DNA from: Penium margaritaceum | Lineage: Eukaryota; Streptophyta; Zygnematophyceae; Desmidiales; Peniaceae | DNA: 51,433 nt | Assembly: GCA_023375785.1 (NCBI GenBank) | Contig: SZWC01002409.1 | Span: 132,359 to 183,791, forward strand | Direction of reading: 5' to 3' | Part shown: positions 1 to 12,748 of the stretch, one piece after another | Position numbering within the stretch: position 1 is the stretch's first letter | Layout: each line of letters begins with the position of its first letter | Notes under the pieces: model-generated | What the model was told of the DNA's origin: nothing | Seen by the model: the letters and a program-made list of their open reading frames with translations, nothing else | The model's database searches: none | Translations under genes and position numbers: made by a program

Positions 1-1428
1 GACTATTGTGCGCAATGCCTTGACAAAGTTGGCATGTGCCCCTGACCATGACCACAAAGTTTTCCAAGTACCTTAAACGGCTATGAGTCATAACACGAGT
101 CAGCCACGGTCAGAGTGTCTAGTCACAGTGCAGATATACTAAGCATGACCTTACAGGTATAAACAAGGTAGAATACTGATGGCTCAATGTGGCTTTTGTG
201 TGCAATGCCTTGACAAAGTTGACATGTGCCACTGACCATGACCACAAATGTATCCAAGTGACATTACTTCTATTGATCATAACAGGAGCCAGCCACGGTC
301 AGAGTGTCCAATCACAGTGCGTATGTACTAGGCATGATTTTACATGTACAAACAATCCAGACTACTGGTGGCTCGGTGTGGCTTTTGTGCGCAATGCCTT
401 GACAAAGTTGGCATGTGCCACTGACCATGACCACGAATGTACCCAAGTGACTATTACTTCTATTGATCATGACACGAGTCAGCTACGGTCAGAGTGTCCA
501 ATCACAATGCATGTGTACTAGGCATGATCTTACAGGTACAAACAAGGTAGAATACTGGTTGCTTGGTGCGGCCATTGTGCGTAATGCCTTGACAAAGTTG
601 GCATGTGCCACTGACCATGAACACAAATGTATTCAAGTGACTTTCACTTCTATTGATCATAACACGAGTCACCCACGGTCAGAGTGTCCAATCACAGTGT
701 ATAAATAATGGGCATGACCTTGCAGGTACAAACAAGGTAGAATACTGGTGGCTCGGTGTGGCTATTGTGCGCAATGCCTTGACGAAGTTGGCATGTCCCA
801 CTGACCATGACCACAAATGTATCCAAGTGACGTTTACTTCTATTAATCATAACACGAGTCCGCCACGGTCAGAGTGTCCGATCACAGTGCACATCTAATT
901 TTCATGACCTTGCAGGTATAAAAAAGGGAAAAAACTGGTGGCTTGGCACGACTATTGTGCGCAATGCCTTGACAAAGTTGGCATGTGCCCCTGACCATGA
1001 CCACAAAGTTTTCCAAGTACCTTAAACGGCTATGAGTCATAACACGAGTCAGCCACGGTCAGAGTGTCTAGTCACAGTGCAGATATACTAAGAATGACCT
1101 TACAGGTATAAACAGGGTAGAATACTGATGGCTCAATGTGGCTATTGTGTGCAATGCCTTGACAAAGTTGGCATGTGCCACAGACCATGACCACAAATGT
1201 ATCCAAGTGACTTTACTTCTATTGATCATAACACGAGCCAGCCACGGTGAGAGTTTCCAACCACAGTGAATATGTACTAGGCATGATTTTGCAGGTGCAA
1301 ACAATGTAGAATACTGGTGGCTTGGTGTGGCTTTTGTGCGCAATGCCTTGACAAAGTTGGCATGTACCACTGACCATGACCACGAATGTACCCAAGTGAC
1401 TTTTACTTCTATTAATCATGACACGAGT
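1..1428 (+). repeat. 948-bp five-monomer duplication
   Basis: Positions 1-480 reappear at 949-1428 with few differences, including the uncommon variants 'gcatgtgcccctgacc', 'aaagttttccaagtacc' and 'actgatggctcaatgtgg'. The offset of 948 bp equals five monomers. It lies partly inside the larger 17-monomer repeat, so duplication occurred on more than one scale. Confidence 0.8.
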
Positions 1429-3601
1429 CAGCCACGGTCAGAGTGTCCAATCACAGTAAAGATGTACTAGGCATGATCTTTCAGGTACAAAAAATGTAGA
1501 ATACTGGTGGCTTGGTGCGGCTATTGTGCGCAATGCCTTGACAAAGTTGGCATGTGCCACTGACCATGACCACAACTGTATCCAAGTGACTTTTACTTCT
1601 ATTGATCATAACACGAGTCCGCCACGGTCAGAGTGTCCAATCACAGTGCAGATATACTGGTTATGACATTGCAGGTACAAACAACATAGAATACTGGTAG
1701 CTCGGTGTGGCTATTGTGCACAATGCCTTGCCAACGTTGGCATGTGCCACTTACCATGACCACAAATGCATCCAAGTGACTTTTTCTTATATTAATCATA
1801 ACACGAGCCAGCCACAGTCTGAGTGTCCAGTCACAGTACACATATATTATGCATGACCTTGCAGGTTTAAAAACTGGCAAAAACCCGGTGGCTTGGCACG
1901 ACTTTTGTGCGTAATGCCTTGAAAAAGTTGGCATGTGCCACTGACAATGACCACAAAGTTTACCAAGTACCTTAAACCGATATGAATCATAACACGAGTC
2001 AGCCATGGTCAGAGTGTCTATTCATAGTGCAGATATACGGGGCATGACCTTACAGGTATAAACAAGGTAGAATACTGGTAGCTCGGTGTGGCTATTGTGT
2101 GCAATGCCTTGACAAAGTTGACATGTGCCACTGACCATGACCACAAATGTATCCAAGTGACTTTTACTTCTATTCATCATAACACGAGTAAGCCATGGTC
2201 AAAGTGTCCAATCACAGTGCAGATGTACTAGGCATGATCTTGCAGGTGCAAACAAGGTAGAATACTGGTGGCTCGGTGTGGCTATCATGGCCAATGCCTT
2301 GACAAAGTTGGCATGTGCCACTTACCATTACCACAAAGTTTACCAAGTGACTTTAACTTCTACAAATCATAACACGAGTCAGCCACGTTCAGAGTACCCA
2401 ATCACAGTGCACATATAATATGCATGATATTGCAGGTATAAACAGGATAGAAATAAATGGCTTGGGACGGCGATTGTGCGCAATGCCTTGATAGAGTTGG
2501 CATGTGCCACTGACCATGACCACAAAGTTTACCAAGTGCCTTAACGGCTATGAATCATAACACGAGTCAGCCACGGTCAGAGTGTCCAATCACAGTGCAG
2601 ATGTACTAGGCATGATCTTACAGGTGCAAACAAGGTAGAATACTGGTGGCTCGGTGTGGCTATTGTGCGCAATGCCTTGACAAAGTTGGCATGTGCCACT
2701 GACCATGACCACAAATGTATCCAAGTGACTTTTACTTCTATTCATCATAACACGAGTCAGCCACGGTTAGAGTGTCCAATCACACTGCAGATGTACTGTG
2801 CATGATCTTGTAGGTACAAACAAGGTAGAATACTGGTACATTGGTGTGGCTATTGTGCGAAATGCCTCGACAAAGTTGGAATGTGCCACGGACCATGACC
2901 ACGAAGTTTACCATGTGACGTTAACTTTTACAGATCGTAACACGAGTCAGCCACGGTCAGAGTGTCCAATCACAGTTCATATTTACTATACATGACCTTG
3001 CAGGTATAAACAAGGTAGAATACTGGTGGCTTGGTGTGGCTATTGTGCGCAAAGCCTTGACAAAGTTGGCATGTGCCACTGACCATGACCACAACGTTTA
3101 CCAAGTGACTTTAACTTCTATGAATTGTAACACGAGTCAGCCACGGTCAGAGTGCCCAATCACAGTGCACATATAACATGCATGACCTTTCAGGTATAAA
3201 CAGGGTAAAAACCCGGTGTCTTGGCACGGCAATTGTGTGCATTACCTTGACAAAGTTTGCAGGTGCCACTGACCATGGCCACAAAGTTTACCAAGTGATT
3301 TTTACTTCTAAGAATCATAACACGAGTCAGCCAAGGTCAGAGGTTCCAATCATAGTGCAGATGTACTAGGCATGGTCTTGCAGGTATAAGCATGGTAAAA
3401 AACCGGTGGCTTGGCACGGCCATTGTGCACAATGCCTTGACAAAGTTTGCATGTGCCACTGACCATGACCACAAAGTTTACCAAGTACATTAAACAACTT
3501 TGAATCATAACACGAGTCAACCATGGTCGAGTGTCCAATAACAGCGCAGATGTACTAGGCATGAGCTTGCAGGTACAAACAAGGTAGAATACTGGTAGCT
3601 C
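375..3601 (+). repeat. 17-monomer higher-order repeat, copy 1 (3227 bp)
   Basis: Each monomer variant here recurs 3227 bp later. Examples are the variant at 653 with 3880, 1219 with 4446, 1641 with 4868, 2798 with 6025 and 3178 with 6405. I counted 17 occurrences of the monomer core between 777 and 4004. The left limit is where similarity to the second copy drops from near-identity to ordinary monomer similarity. Confidence 0.88.
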
Positions 3602-6600
3602 GGTGTGGCTATTGTGCGCAATGCCTTGACAAAGTTGGCATGTGCCACTGACCATGACCACGAATGTACCCAAGTGACTATTACTTCTATTGATCATGAC
3701 ACGAGTCAGCTACGGTCAGAGTGTCCAATCACAGTGCAGATGTACTTGGCATGATCGTACAGGTACAAACAAGGTAGAATACTGGTGGCTTGGTGCGGCC
3801 ATTGTGCGTAATGCCTTGACAAAGTTGGCATGTGCCACTGACCATTAACACAAATGTATTCAAGTGACTTTTACTTCTATTGATCATAACACGAGTCACC
3901 CACGGTCAGAGTGTCCAATCACAGTGTAGAAATAATGGGCATGAGCTTGCAGGTACAAACAAGGTAGAATACTGGTGGCTCGGTGTGGCTATTGTGCGCA
4001 GTGCCTTGACGAAGTTGGCATGTGCCACTGACCATGACCACAAATGTATCCAAGTGACGTTTACTTCTATTAATCATAACACGAGTCCGCCAAGGTCAGA
4101 GTGTCCAATCACAGTGCACATCTATTTTTCATGACCTTGCAGGTACAAAAAAGGGAAAAAACTGGTGGCTTGGCACGACTATTGTGCGCAATGCCTTGAC
4201 AAAGTTGGCATGTGCCCCTGACCATGACCACAAAGTTTTCCAAGTACCTTAAACGGCTATGAGTCATAACGAGAGTCAGCCACGGTCAGAGTGTCTAGTC
4301 ACAGTGCAGATATACTAAGCATGACCTTACAGGTATAAACAAGGTAGAATACTGATGGCTCAATGTGGCTTTTGTGTGCAATGCCTTGACAAAGTTGGCA
4401 TGTGCCACAGACCATGACCACAAATGTATCCAAGTGACTTTACTTCTATTGATCATAACACGAGCCAGCCACGGTCAGAGTGTCCAACCACAGTGAATAT
4501 GTACTAGGCATGATTTTGCAGGTGCAAACAATGTAGAATACTGGTGGCTTGGTGTGGCTTTTGTGCGCAATGCCTTGACACAGTTGGCATGTACCACTGA
4601 CCATGACCACGAATGTACCCAAGTGACTTTTACTTCTATTAATCATGACACGAGTCAGCCACGGTCAGAGTGTCCAATCACAGTAAAGATGTACTAGGCA
4701 TGATCTTTCAGGTACAAAAAATGTAGAATACTGGTGGCTTGGTGCGGCTATTGTGCGCAATGCCTTGACAAAGTTGGCATGTGCCACTGACCATGACCAC
4801 AAATGTATCCAAGTGAGTTTTACTTCTATTGATCATAACAAGAGTCAGCCACGGTCAGAGTGTCCAATCACAGTTCAGATATACTGGTTATGACCTTGCA
4901 GGTACAAACAACATAGAATATTGTTGGCTCGGTGTGGCTATTGTGCACAGTGCCTTGACAACGTTGGCATGTGCCACTTACCATGACCACAAATGCATCC
5001 AAGTGACTTTTACTTCTATTAATCATAACACGAGTCAGCCACAGTCTGAGTGTCCAGTCACAGTACACATATATTATGCATGACCTTGCAGGATTAAAAA
5101 CTGGTAAAAACCCGGTGTCTTGGCAAGACTTTTGTGCGTAATGCCTTGACAAAGTTGGCATGTGCCACTGACAATGACCACAAAGTTTACCAAGTACCTT
5201 GAACGGATATGAATCATAACACGAGTCAGCCACGGTCAGAGTGTCTATTCATAGTGCAGATATACGGGGCATGACCTTACAGGTATAAACAAGGTAGAAT
5301 ACTGGTAGCTCGGTGTGGCTATTGTGTGCAATGCCTTGACAAAGTTGACATGTGCCACTGACCATGACCACAAATGTATCCAAGTGACTTTTACTTCTAT
5401 TCATCATAACTGGAGTAAGCCATGGTCAAAGTGTCCAATCACAGTGCAGATGTACTAGGCATGATCTTGCAGGTGCAAACAAGGTAGAATACTGGTGGCT
5501 CGGTGTGGCTATTATGGCCAATGCCTTGACAAAGTTGGCATGTGCCACTGACCATTACCACAAAGTTTACCAAGTGACTTTAACTTCTACAAATCATAAC
5601 ACGAGTCAGCCACGTTCAGAGTACCCAATCACAGTGCACATCTAATATGCATGACATTGCAGGTATAAACAGGATAGAAACTGGCGGCTTGGGACGGCGA
5701 TTGTGCGCAATGCCTTGATAGAGTTGGCATGTGCCACTGACCATGACCACAAAGTTTACCAAGTGCCTTAACGGCTATGAATCATAACACGAGTCAGCCA
5801 TGGTCAGAGTGTCCAATCACAGTGCAGATGTACTAGGCATGATCTTACAGATGCAAACAAGGTAGAATACTGGTGGCTCGGTGTGGCTATTGTGCGCAAT
5901 GCCTTGACAAAGTTGGCATGTGCCACTGACCATGACCGCAAATGTATCCAAGTGACTTTTACTTCTATTCATCATAACACGAGTCAGCCACGGTCAGAGT
6001 GTCCAATCACACTGCAGATGTACTGTGCATGATCTTGTAGGTACAAACAAGGTAGAATACTGGTACATTGGTGTGGCTATTGTGCGAAATGCCTCGACCA
6101 AGTCGGAATGTGCCACGGACCATGACCACGAAGTTTACCATGTGAAGTTAACTTTTACAGATCGTAACACGAGTCAGCCATGGTCAGAGTGTCCAATCAC
6201 AGTTCATATTTACTATACATGACCTTGCAGGTATAAACAAGGTAGAATACTGGTGGCTTGGTGTGGCTACTGTGCGCAATGCCTTGACAAAGTTGGCATG
6301 TGCCACTGACCATGACCACAACGTTTACCAAGTGACATTAACTTCTACGAATTGTAACACGAGTCAGCCACGGTCAGAGTGCCCAATCACGGTGCACATA
6401 TAACATGCATGACCTTGCAGGTATAAACAGGGTAAAAACCCGGTGTCTTGGCACGGCTATTGTGTGCAATACCTTGACAAAGTTTGCAAGCGCCACTGAC
6501 CATGGCCACAAAGCTTACCAAGTGATTTTTACTTCTAAGAATCATAACACGAGTCAGCCAAGGTCAGAGTGTCCAATCATAGTGCAGATGTACTAGGCAT

Positions 6601-6880
6601 GGTCTTGCAGGTTTAAGCATGGTAAAAAACCGGTGGCTTGGCACGGCCATTGTGCACAATGCCTTGACAAAGTTTGCATGTGCCACTGACCATGACCACA
6701 AAGTTTACCAAGTACCTTAAACAACTATGAATCATAACACGAGTCAACCATGGTCGAGTGTCCAATAACAGCGCAGATGTACTAGGCATGAGCTTGCAGG
6801 TACAAACAATGTAGAATACTGGTGGCTCAGTGTGGCTATTGTGCGCAATGCCTTGACAAAGTTGGCATGTGCCACTGACC
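3602..6880 (+). repeat. 17-monomer higher-order repeat, copy 2
   Basis: Second copy of the 3227-bp unit, a few percent different from copy 1 by eye. The match fades near 6885, where copy 1 has a 'cacgaatgtacccaag' variant and this copy has 'cataaagcttaccaag'. No third copy follows. Confidence 0.88.
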
Positions 6881-7409
6881 ATGACCATAAAGCTTACCAA
6901 GTGACTTTAAATTCTACGAATCATAGCAAGAGTCAGCCACAATCAGAGTGCCCAATCACAGTGCACATCTAATATGCATGATATTGCAGGTACAAACAAG
7001 GTAGAATACTGGTGGCTCAGTGTGGCTATTGTGCGCAATGCCCTCACAAAGTTGGCATGTACCACTGACCATGACCGCAAAGCTTACCAAGTGACTTTAA
7101 CTTCTACGGATCCTAACACGAGTCAGCCACAGTTAGAGTGCCCAATCACAGTGCAGATATACTGGGCATGACCTTGCAGGTATAAACAACGCAGAATATT
7201 GGTGTCTCCGGCTGGCTATTGTGCGCAATGCCTTGACAAAGTTGGCATGTGCCACTGATCATGACCACAAATGTATCCAATAGACTTTTACTTCTATTGA
7301 CCATAACACGTGTCAGCCACGGTCAGAGTGTACAATCACGGTGCACATGTACTAGGCATGATCTTGCAGGTACAAACAAGTTAGAATACTGGTGGTTCCG
7401 TGTGGATAT

Positions 7410-7826
7410 TGTGCGCAATGCCTTGACAAAGTTGGCATGTGCCACTGACCATGACCACAAATGTTTACCAAGTGACTTTAACTTCTACGAATCATAACAC
7501 GAGTCAGCCACGGTCAGAGTACCCAATCACATTGCTCATATTATGTGCATGACTTTGCAGGTATAAACAGGGAAAACAACCGGTGGCTTGGGACGGCTAT
7601 TGTGCGCAATGCCTTGACAAAGTTGGCATGTGCCACTGACCATGACCACAAATGTTTACCAAGTGACTTTAACTTCTACGAATCATAACACGAGTCAGCC
7701 ACGGTCAGAGTACCCAATCACATTGCTCATATTATGTGCATGACTTTGCAGGTATAAACAGGGAAAACAACCGGTGGCTTGGGACGGCTATTGTGCGCAA
7801 TGCCTTGACAAAGTTGGCATGTGCCA
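7410..7826 (+). repeat. Recent tandem duplication of one satellite monomer (191 bp)
   Basis: The monomer with the unusual stretch 'cacattgctcatattatgtg' occurs twice in immediate succession, at about 7528 and 7719, with no differences that I can see over about 190 bp. This is an example of single-monomer turnover inside block 1. Confidence 0.85.
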
Positions 7827-8750
7827 TTGACCATGACCACAAAGTTTACCAAGTACCTTAAACGGCTATGAATCATAACACGAGACAGCCATGGTCAGAG
7901 TGTCTAATATCAGTGCAGATGTACTAGGTATGATCCTGCAGGTGCAAGCAATGTACAATACTGGTGGCTCGGTGTGCCTATTGTGCGCAATGCCTTGACA
8001 AAGTTGGCATATGCCACTGACCATGACCACAAATGTATCCAAGTGACTTTTACTTCTATTGATCATAACACGAGTTACCCACGGTCAAGGTGTCCAATCA
8101 CAGTGCAGATGTACTAGGCATAATCTTGCAGGTATGAAAAGGATATAATACTGGTAGATCGTTGTGGCTATTGTGCACAATGCCTTGTCAAAGTTGGAAT
8201 GTGCCACTGACCATGACCACAAAGTTTACCAAGTGACTTTAAAATCTACGGATCGTAACAGGAGTCTGCCACGGTCAGAGTGTTCAATCACAGTTCAGAT
8301 GTACTAGGCATGACCTTGCAGGTATAAGCAAGGTAGAATTCTAGTGGCTTGTTGTGGCTATGGTGCACAATGCCATGACAACGTTGGCATGTGCCACTGA
8401 CCATGACCAGAAAGTTTACCAAGTGACTTTATCTTCTACGAATCGTAACACGAGTGAGCCACGGTCAGAGTGTCCAATCACAATGCACATCTAATATGCA
8501 TGACCTTGCAGGTATAAACAGGGTTAATACCTTTGTCTTAGCACGGCTATTGTGCGCAATGCCTTGAAAAAGTTGGCATGTGCCACTGACCATGACGAAA
8601 AAGTTTACCAAGTGACTTTAACTTATACGAATCATAGCACGAGTCAGCCACGGTCAGAATGTCCAATCACAGTAAAGATGTACTAGGCACGATCTTGCAG
8701 GTATAAACAAGGTAAAAACCCGGTGGATTAGCACGGCTATTGTGCACAAT

Positions 8751-8880
8751 GTTGAAGATTTGCCCCTCTGCATGCCCAAGTGCGGCGCCGGGAGGCGCCG
8801 ACGAGCCGCCAGATAGAGGAAATTCATCGTCGACGGATCTGGCGACTAAAGGATTGCTCGGATCCTAAAATGGAGGATTA
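8751..8880 (+). mobile_element. Family-B copia LTR scrap (5' 130 bp)
   Basis: This non-satellite stretch starts with TGTTGAAGATTTGCCCC and matches, base for base over most of its length, the beginning of the family-B LTR on the minus strand at 17637 going down (shared 'gcatgcccaagtgcgg', 'cgccgacgagccgccag', 'cctaaaatggaggatt'). It interrupts a monomer between 'gtgcacaa' and 'catgtgccactg' and has replaced about 20 bp of it. It is either a truncated insertion or what deletion left of a solo LTR. No target duplication is visible. Confidence 0.85.
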
Positions 8881-11800
8881 ACATGTGCCACTGACCATGA
8901 CCACAAAGTTTACCCAGTACCTTAAACGGATAGGAATCATAACACGAGTCAGCCACGGTCAGAGTGTCTAGTCACAGTGCAGATACAGTGGGCATGACCT
9001 TATAGGTATAAAAAAGGTAAAATACTGGTAGCTCGGTGTGGCTATTGTGTGCAATGCCTTGACAAAGTTGACATGTGTCACTGACCATGACCACAGAATT
9101 ATCAAAGTGACGTTTACTTCTATTGATCATGACACGAGTCTGCCACGGTCAGAGTGTCCAATCACAGTGCAGATGTACTAGGCATGATTTTACAGGTACA
9201 AACAAGGTAGACTACTGGTGGCTCGATGCGGCTATTGTGCGCAATGCCTTGACAAACTCGGCATGTGCCACTGACCATGACCACAAATGTATCTGAGTGA
9301 CTTTTACTTCTATTGATCATAACACGAATCAGCCACGGTCAGAGTGTCCAATCACAGTGCAGATATACTACGCATGACCTTGCAGCTACAAACAACGTAG
9401 AATACTGGTGGCTCAGTGTGGCTATTGTGCGCAATGCCTTGACAACATTGGCATGAGCCACTAAGCATGACCACAAATGTATCCAAGTGACTTTTGCTTC
9501 TATTAATCATAACACGAGTCAGCCACGGTCTGAGTATCCAGTCACAGTGCACATCTAATTTGCATGACCTTGCAGGTATATAAAAAGGTAAAAAACCGGT
9601 GGCTTGGTACGACTAGTGTACGTAATGCCTTGACAAAGTTGGCATGTGCCACTGACCATGACCACAAAGTGGACCAAGTACATTAAACAAATATGAATCA
9701 TAACACGAGTCAGCCACGGTCAGAGTGTTTAGTCACAGTGCAGATATACTGGGCATGAGCTTACAGGTATAAACAAGGTAGAATACTGGTAGCTTGGTGT
9801 GGCTATTGTGTGCAATGCCTTGACAAAGTTTACATGTGCCAGTGACCATGACCACAAATGTATCCAAGTGACTTGTACTTCTATTGATCATAGCACGAGC
9901 CAGCCACGGTCAGAGTGTCCAATCACAGTGCAGATGTACCAGGCATGATCTTGCAGGTGCAAAAAAAGGTAGAATACTGGTGGCCCAGTGTGGCTATTGT
10001 GCGCAATGCCTTGACAAAGTTGGCATGTGCCACTGACCATGACCACACAGTTTACCAAGTGACCTTAACTTCTACGAATCATAACACGAGTCAGCCACGG
10101 TCATAGTACCCAATCACAGTGCACATCTTATATGCATGACCTTGCAGGTATAAACAGGGTAGAAACCGGTGGCTTGGGACGGCTATTGTGCGCAATGCCT
10201 TGACAAAGTTGGCATGTGCCACTGACCATAACCACAAAGTTTACCAATTACCCTAAACGGCTATGAATCATAACACGAGTCAGCCATTCTCAGAGTGTCC
10301 AATGACAGTGCAGATGTACTAGGCATGATCTTGCAGGTGCAAACAAGGTGGAATACTGGTGGCTCGGTGTGGCTATCGTGCGCAATGCCTTGACAAAGTT
10401 GGCACGTGCCACTGACCATGACCACAAATGTATCGAAGTGACTTTCACTTCTATTGATCATGACACGAGTCAGCCACGGTCGGAGTGTCCAATCACAGTC
10501 CAGATGTACTAGGCATGATCTCGCAGGTACAAACAAGGTAGAATACAGGTACATTGGTGTGGCTATTGTGCGAAATGCCTTGACAAAGTTGAAATGTTCC
10601 ACTGACCATAACCACAAAGTTTACCAAGTGACTTAAACTTCTACAAATCGTAACATGAGTCAGCCACTGTCAGAATGTGCAATCACAGTGCATATGTACT
10701 ATACATGACCTTGCAGGTATAAACAAGGTAGACTACTGGTGCCTTGGTGTGGCTATTGTGCGCAATGCCTTGACAAAGCTTGAATGTGCCACTGACCATG
10801 ACCACAAAGTTTACCAAGTGACCGTAACTTCTACGAATCGTAACACGAGTCAGCCACGGTCAGAGTGCCCAATCGCAGTGCACATATAATATGCATGACC
10901 TTTCAGGTATAAACAGGGTAAAAAACCGGTGTATTGGCACGGCTATTGTGTGCAATGCCTTGACAAAGTTGGCATGTTCAACTGACCATGACCACAAAGT
11001 TTACCAAGTGACTTTAACTTCTAAGAATCATAACACGAGTCAACCAAGGTCAGAGTGTCCAAGCACAGTGCAGATGTACTAGGCATGATCTTGCAGGTAT
11101 AAAGAACGTAAAAAACGGGTGGCTTGGCATGGCCATTGTGCGCAATGCCTTGACAAAGTTTTCATGGGCCACTGACCATGACCACAAAGTTTACCAAGTA
11201 CCTTAAACGACTATGAATAATTACACGAGTCAGCCACGGTCGAGTGTCCAATCACAGTGCAGATGTACTAGGCATCAGCTTGCAAGTACAACGAAGGTAG
11301 AATACTGGTGGTGCGGTGTGGCTATTGTGCGTAATGCCTTGACAAAGTTGGCATGTGCCACTGACCATGACCACAAAGGTTACCAGGCGACTTTAACTTC
11401 TACGAATCGTAACACGAGTCAGCCACAATCAGCGTACCCAATCACTGTGCACATCTGATATGCATGATCTTGCACGTACAAACAAGGTAGAATACTGGTG
11501 GCTCAGTGTGGCTATTGTGCGCGATGCCTTAACAAAATTGGCATGTGCCACTGACCATGACCACAATGTTTACCAGGTGACTTTAAATTCTACGAATCGT
11601 AACACGAGTCAGCCACAATCAGAGTGCCCAATCACAGTGTACATCTAATAGGCATGATCTTGCAGGTACAAACAAGGTAGAATACTGGAGGCTCTGCGGC
11701 CATTGTGCGCAATGCCTTGACAAAGTTGGCATGTGCCACTGACCATGACCACAGATGTTTACCAAGTTACTTTAACTTATATGAATCATAACACGAGTCA

Positions 11801-12021
11801 GCCACGGTCAGAGTACCCGGTCACATGGCACATATTATGTGCATGACCTTGGAGGTATAAACAGGGGAGAAAACCGGTGGCTTGGGACGGCTATTGTGCA
11901 CAATGCCTTGACAAAGTTGGCATGTGCCACCGACCATGACCACAAAGTTTACCAAGTACCTTAAACGGCTATGAATCATAACACGAGACATCCACGGCCA
12001 GAGTGTCATATCACAGTGCAG

Positions 12022-12071
12022 AAGGGTGCGTGCGGCAAGGAGGGCCACTGGGCCCATGAGTACACCGATGA
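12022..12071 (+). pseudogene. Copia B1 gag fragment: damaged zinc knuckle, left of nested element A1
   Basis: These 50 bp read in frame as the zinc-knuckle region of the family-B Gag (residue order K-G-A-C, G-K-E-G-H, then W-A-H-E-Y). Compared with the intact CX2CX4HX4C knuckle of B2 (48884-48925), nine bases are missing so one cysteine is lost, and the last cysteine codon (TGC) is TAC (Tyr). The fragment begins abruptly in satellite, so the upstream gag and LTR are gone. It continues after the nested element at 15747. Confidence 0.85.
12067..12071. repeat. Target-site duplication of A1, left copy (partner 15747-15751)
   Basis: GATGA before the 5' LTR and GAGGA after the 3' LTR. Removing A1 and one copy joins the two halves of the host copia frame without a shift (T-D-E-A-K-A, aligning with P-E-E-A-Q-A in B2). 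This supports the boundaries independently of the LTR match. Confidence 0.8.
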
Positions 12072-12730
12072 TGTCAGAATTGTGACTCCGTCGATGCAAG
12101 ACAACTGAAGGGTTTCCCCGAGAGCCTTTGAGTCGTCTCCTCTCGGAATTTCCGAGCTCTCCTAATACCGGTGTAAGCCCCGGCCTGAATCACCTTGGTC
12201 CCCATCAAGCACTGACCGTTGACAGCAGACCGATCAACGGCACAATACCGAGTAATCTCCTAATAAGCGGCTCGACCGCACGCACGTCCGGCTAGTGTAC
12301 AAGATACCATTGCATACACTCTTGTCGTGTTCTGTCTTTGATATAAGGAGGATGTTCATTCCCTCCCAGTTCAACCAGACCAGTTTGGCTCAACCTATTC
12401 CCCCTTGGTTCCGCGGCTTCACCGCCGTGTCTTCGCTCTGCTCGCTCCTCACACTTCATTCCTTCGCAAGCCTCTCTCAATGCTTTGCTCTGACACTCTC
12501 GTTCCTTCACTGAGCTCCCTCACTCCGCCAACCATCACTCACCTCTCCAGCACTCTCTCTCTCATATCAACCTATCTACCTCGACTACCTCGCGCCTCAG
12601 CACCTCTCAGCTTTTGCAACTAACTCCTCGCACCGCTCTTGGTTACGTCACTCTGCTGACGTACTCTTGCTTGCCTAATGCTTCTGCCTGCTTCTGCTAC
12701 TGCAGTTCTCTCGCCTGCATTCTTCTGACA
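12072..12730 (+). repeat. A1 5' LTR (659 bp)
   Basis: Begins TGTCAGAATTGTGACTCC and ends CTTCTGACA directly before the primer site. It aligns along its length with 15080-15746, 18472-19129, and the A2 LTRs. Conserved landmarks are 'cctaataagcgg', 'gcacgtccggctagtg', a TATAAGG box at 12342 and 'gatgttcattccctcc' just after it. The second half is strongly pyrimidine-rich on the sense strand. Confidence 0.93.
12342..12348 (+). promoter_or_regulatory. Putative LTR TATA box (family A)
   Basis: TATAAGG is kept at the same LTR position in A1 5' (12342), A1 3' (15351) and A3 (18745), and as TATAGAGG in A2 (23938). It is always followed within a few bases by 'gatgttcattccctcc'. Conservation among diverged LTRs suggests the core promoter that sets the U3/R border; no transcript evidence is available. 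Confidence 0.5.
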
Positions 12731-12748
12731 TGGTATCATAGCATCAGG
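12731..12748 (+). other. A1 primer-binding site (initiator tRNA-Met 3' end)
   Basis: TGGTATCATAGCATCAGG directly follows the LTR. The family consensus, seen at 24323 and 27191, starts TGGTATCAGAG, the complement of the plant initiator tRNA-Met 3' end used to prime minus-strand DNA. A1 has one change in the first 12 bases (G to T). Confidence 0.9.

Larger units (their letters stand above)
1..12021 (+). repeat. 190-bp satellite array, block 1 (forward orientation)
   Basis: About 63 head-to-tail monomers of 189-191 bp. Each contains a strongly conserved core around GGCATGTGCCACTGACCATG and the box GCGCAATGCCTTGACAAAGT, which recurs at about 399, 588, 777, 967, 1157 and so on. The remainder of the monomer is more variable and falls into recurring subtypes. 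The strand label is arbitrary and means that the core reads as written here; blocks from 18028 onward read as its reverse complement. Many monomers contain open frames of about 63 codons, but a 190-bp period is not a multiple of three, so these are a by-product of the repeat. The block is interrupted by an LTR scrap at 8751 and ends where a copia gag fragment starts. Confidence 0.97.

Noticed and set aside
189..11648. Dozens of similar small proteins of about 60-120 residues (pattern H-D-L-A-G-T-N-K-V-E-Y-W) that look like a gene family
   Set aside because: They are translations of the satellite monomer. The 190-bp period shifts frame each time, frames occur on both strands, and the differences are not biased to third positions as far as I can see.
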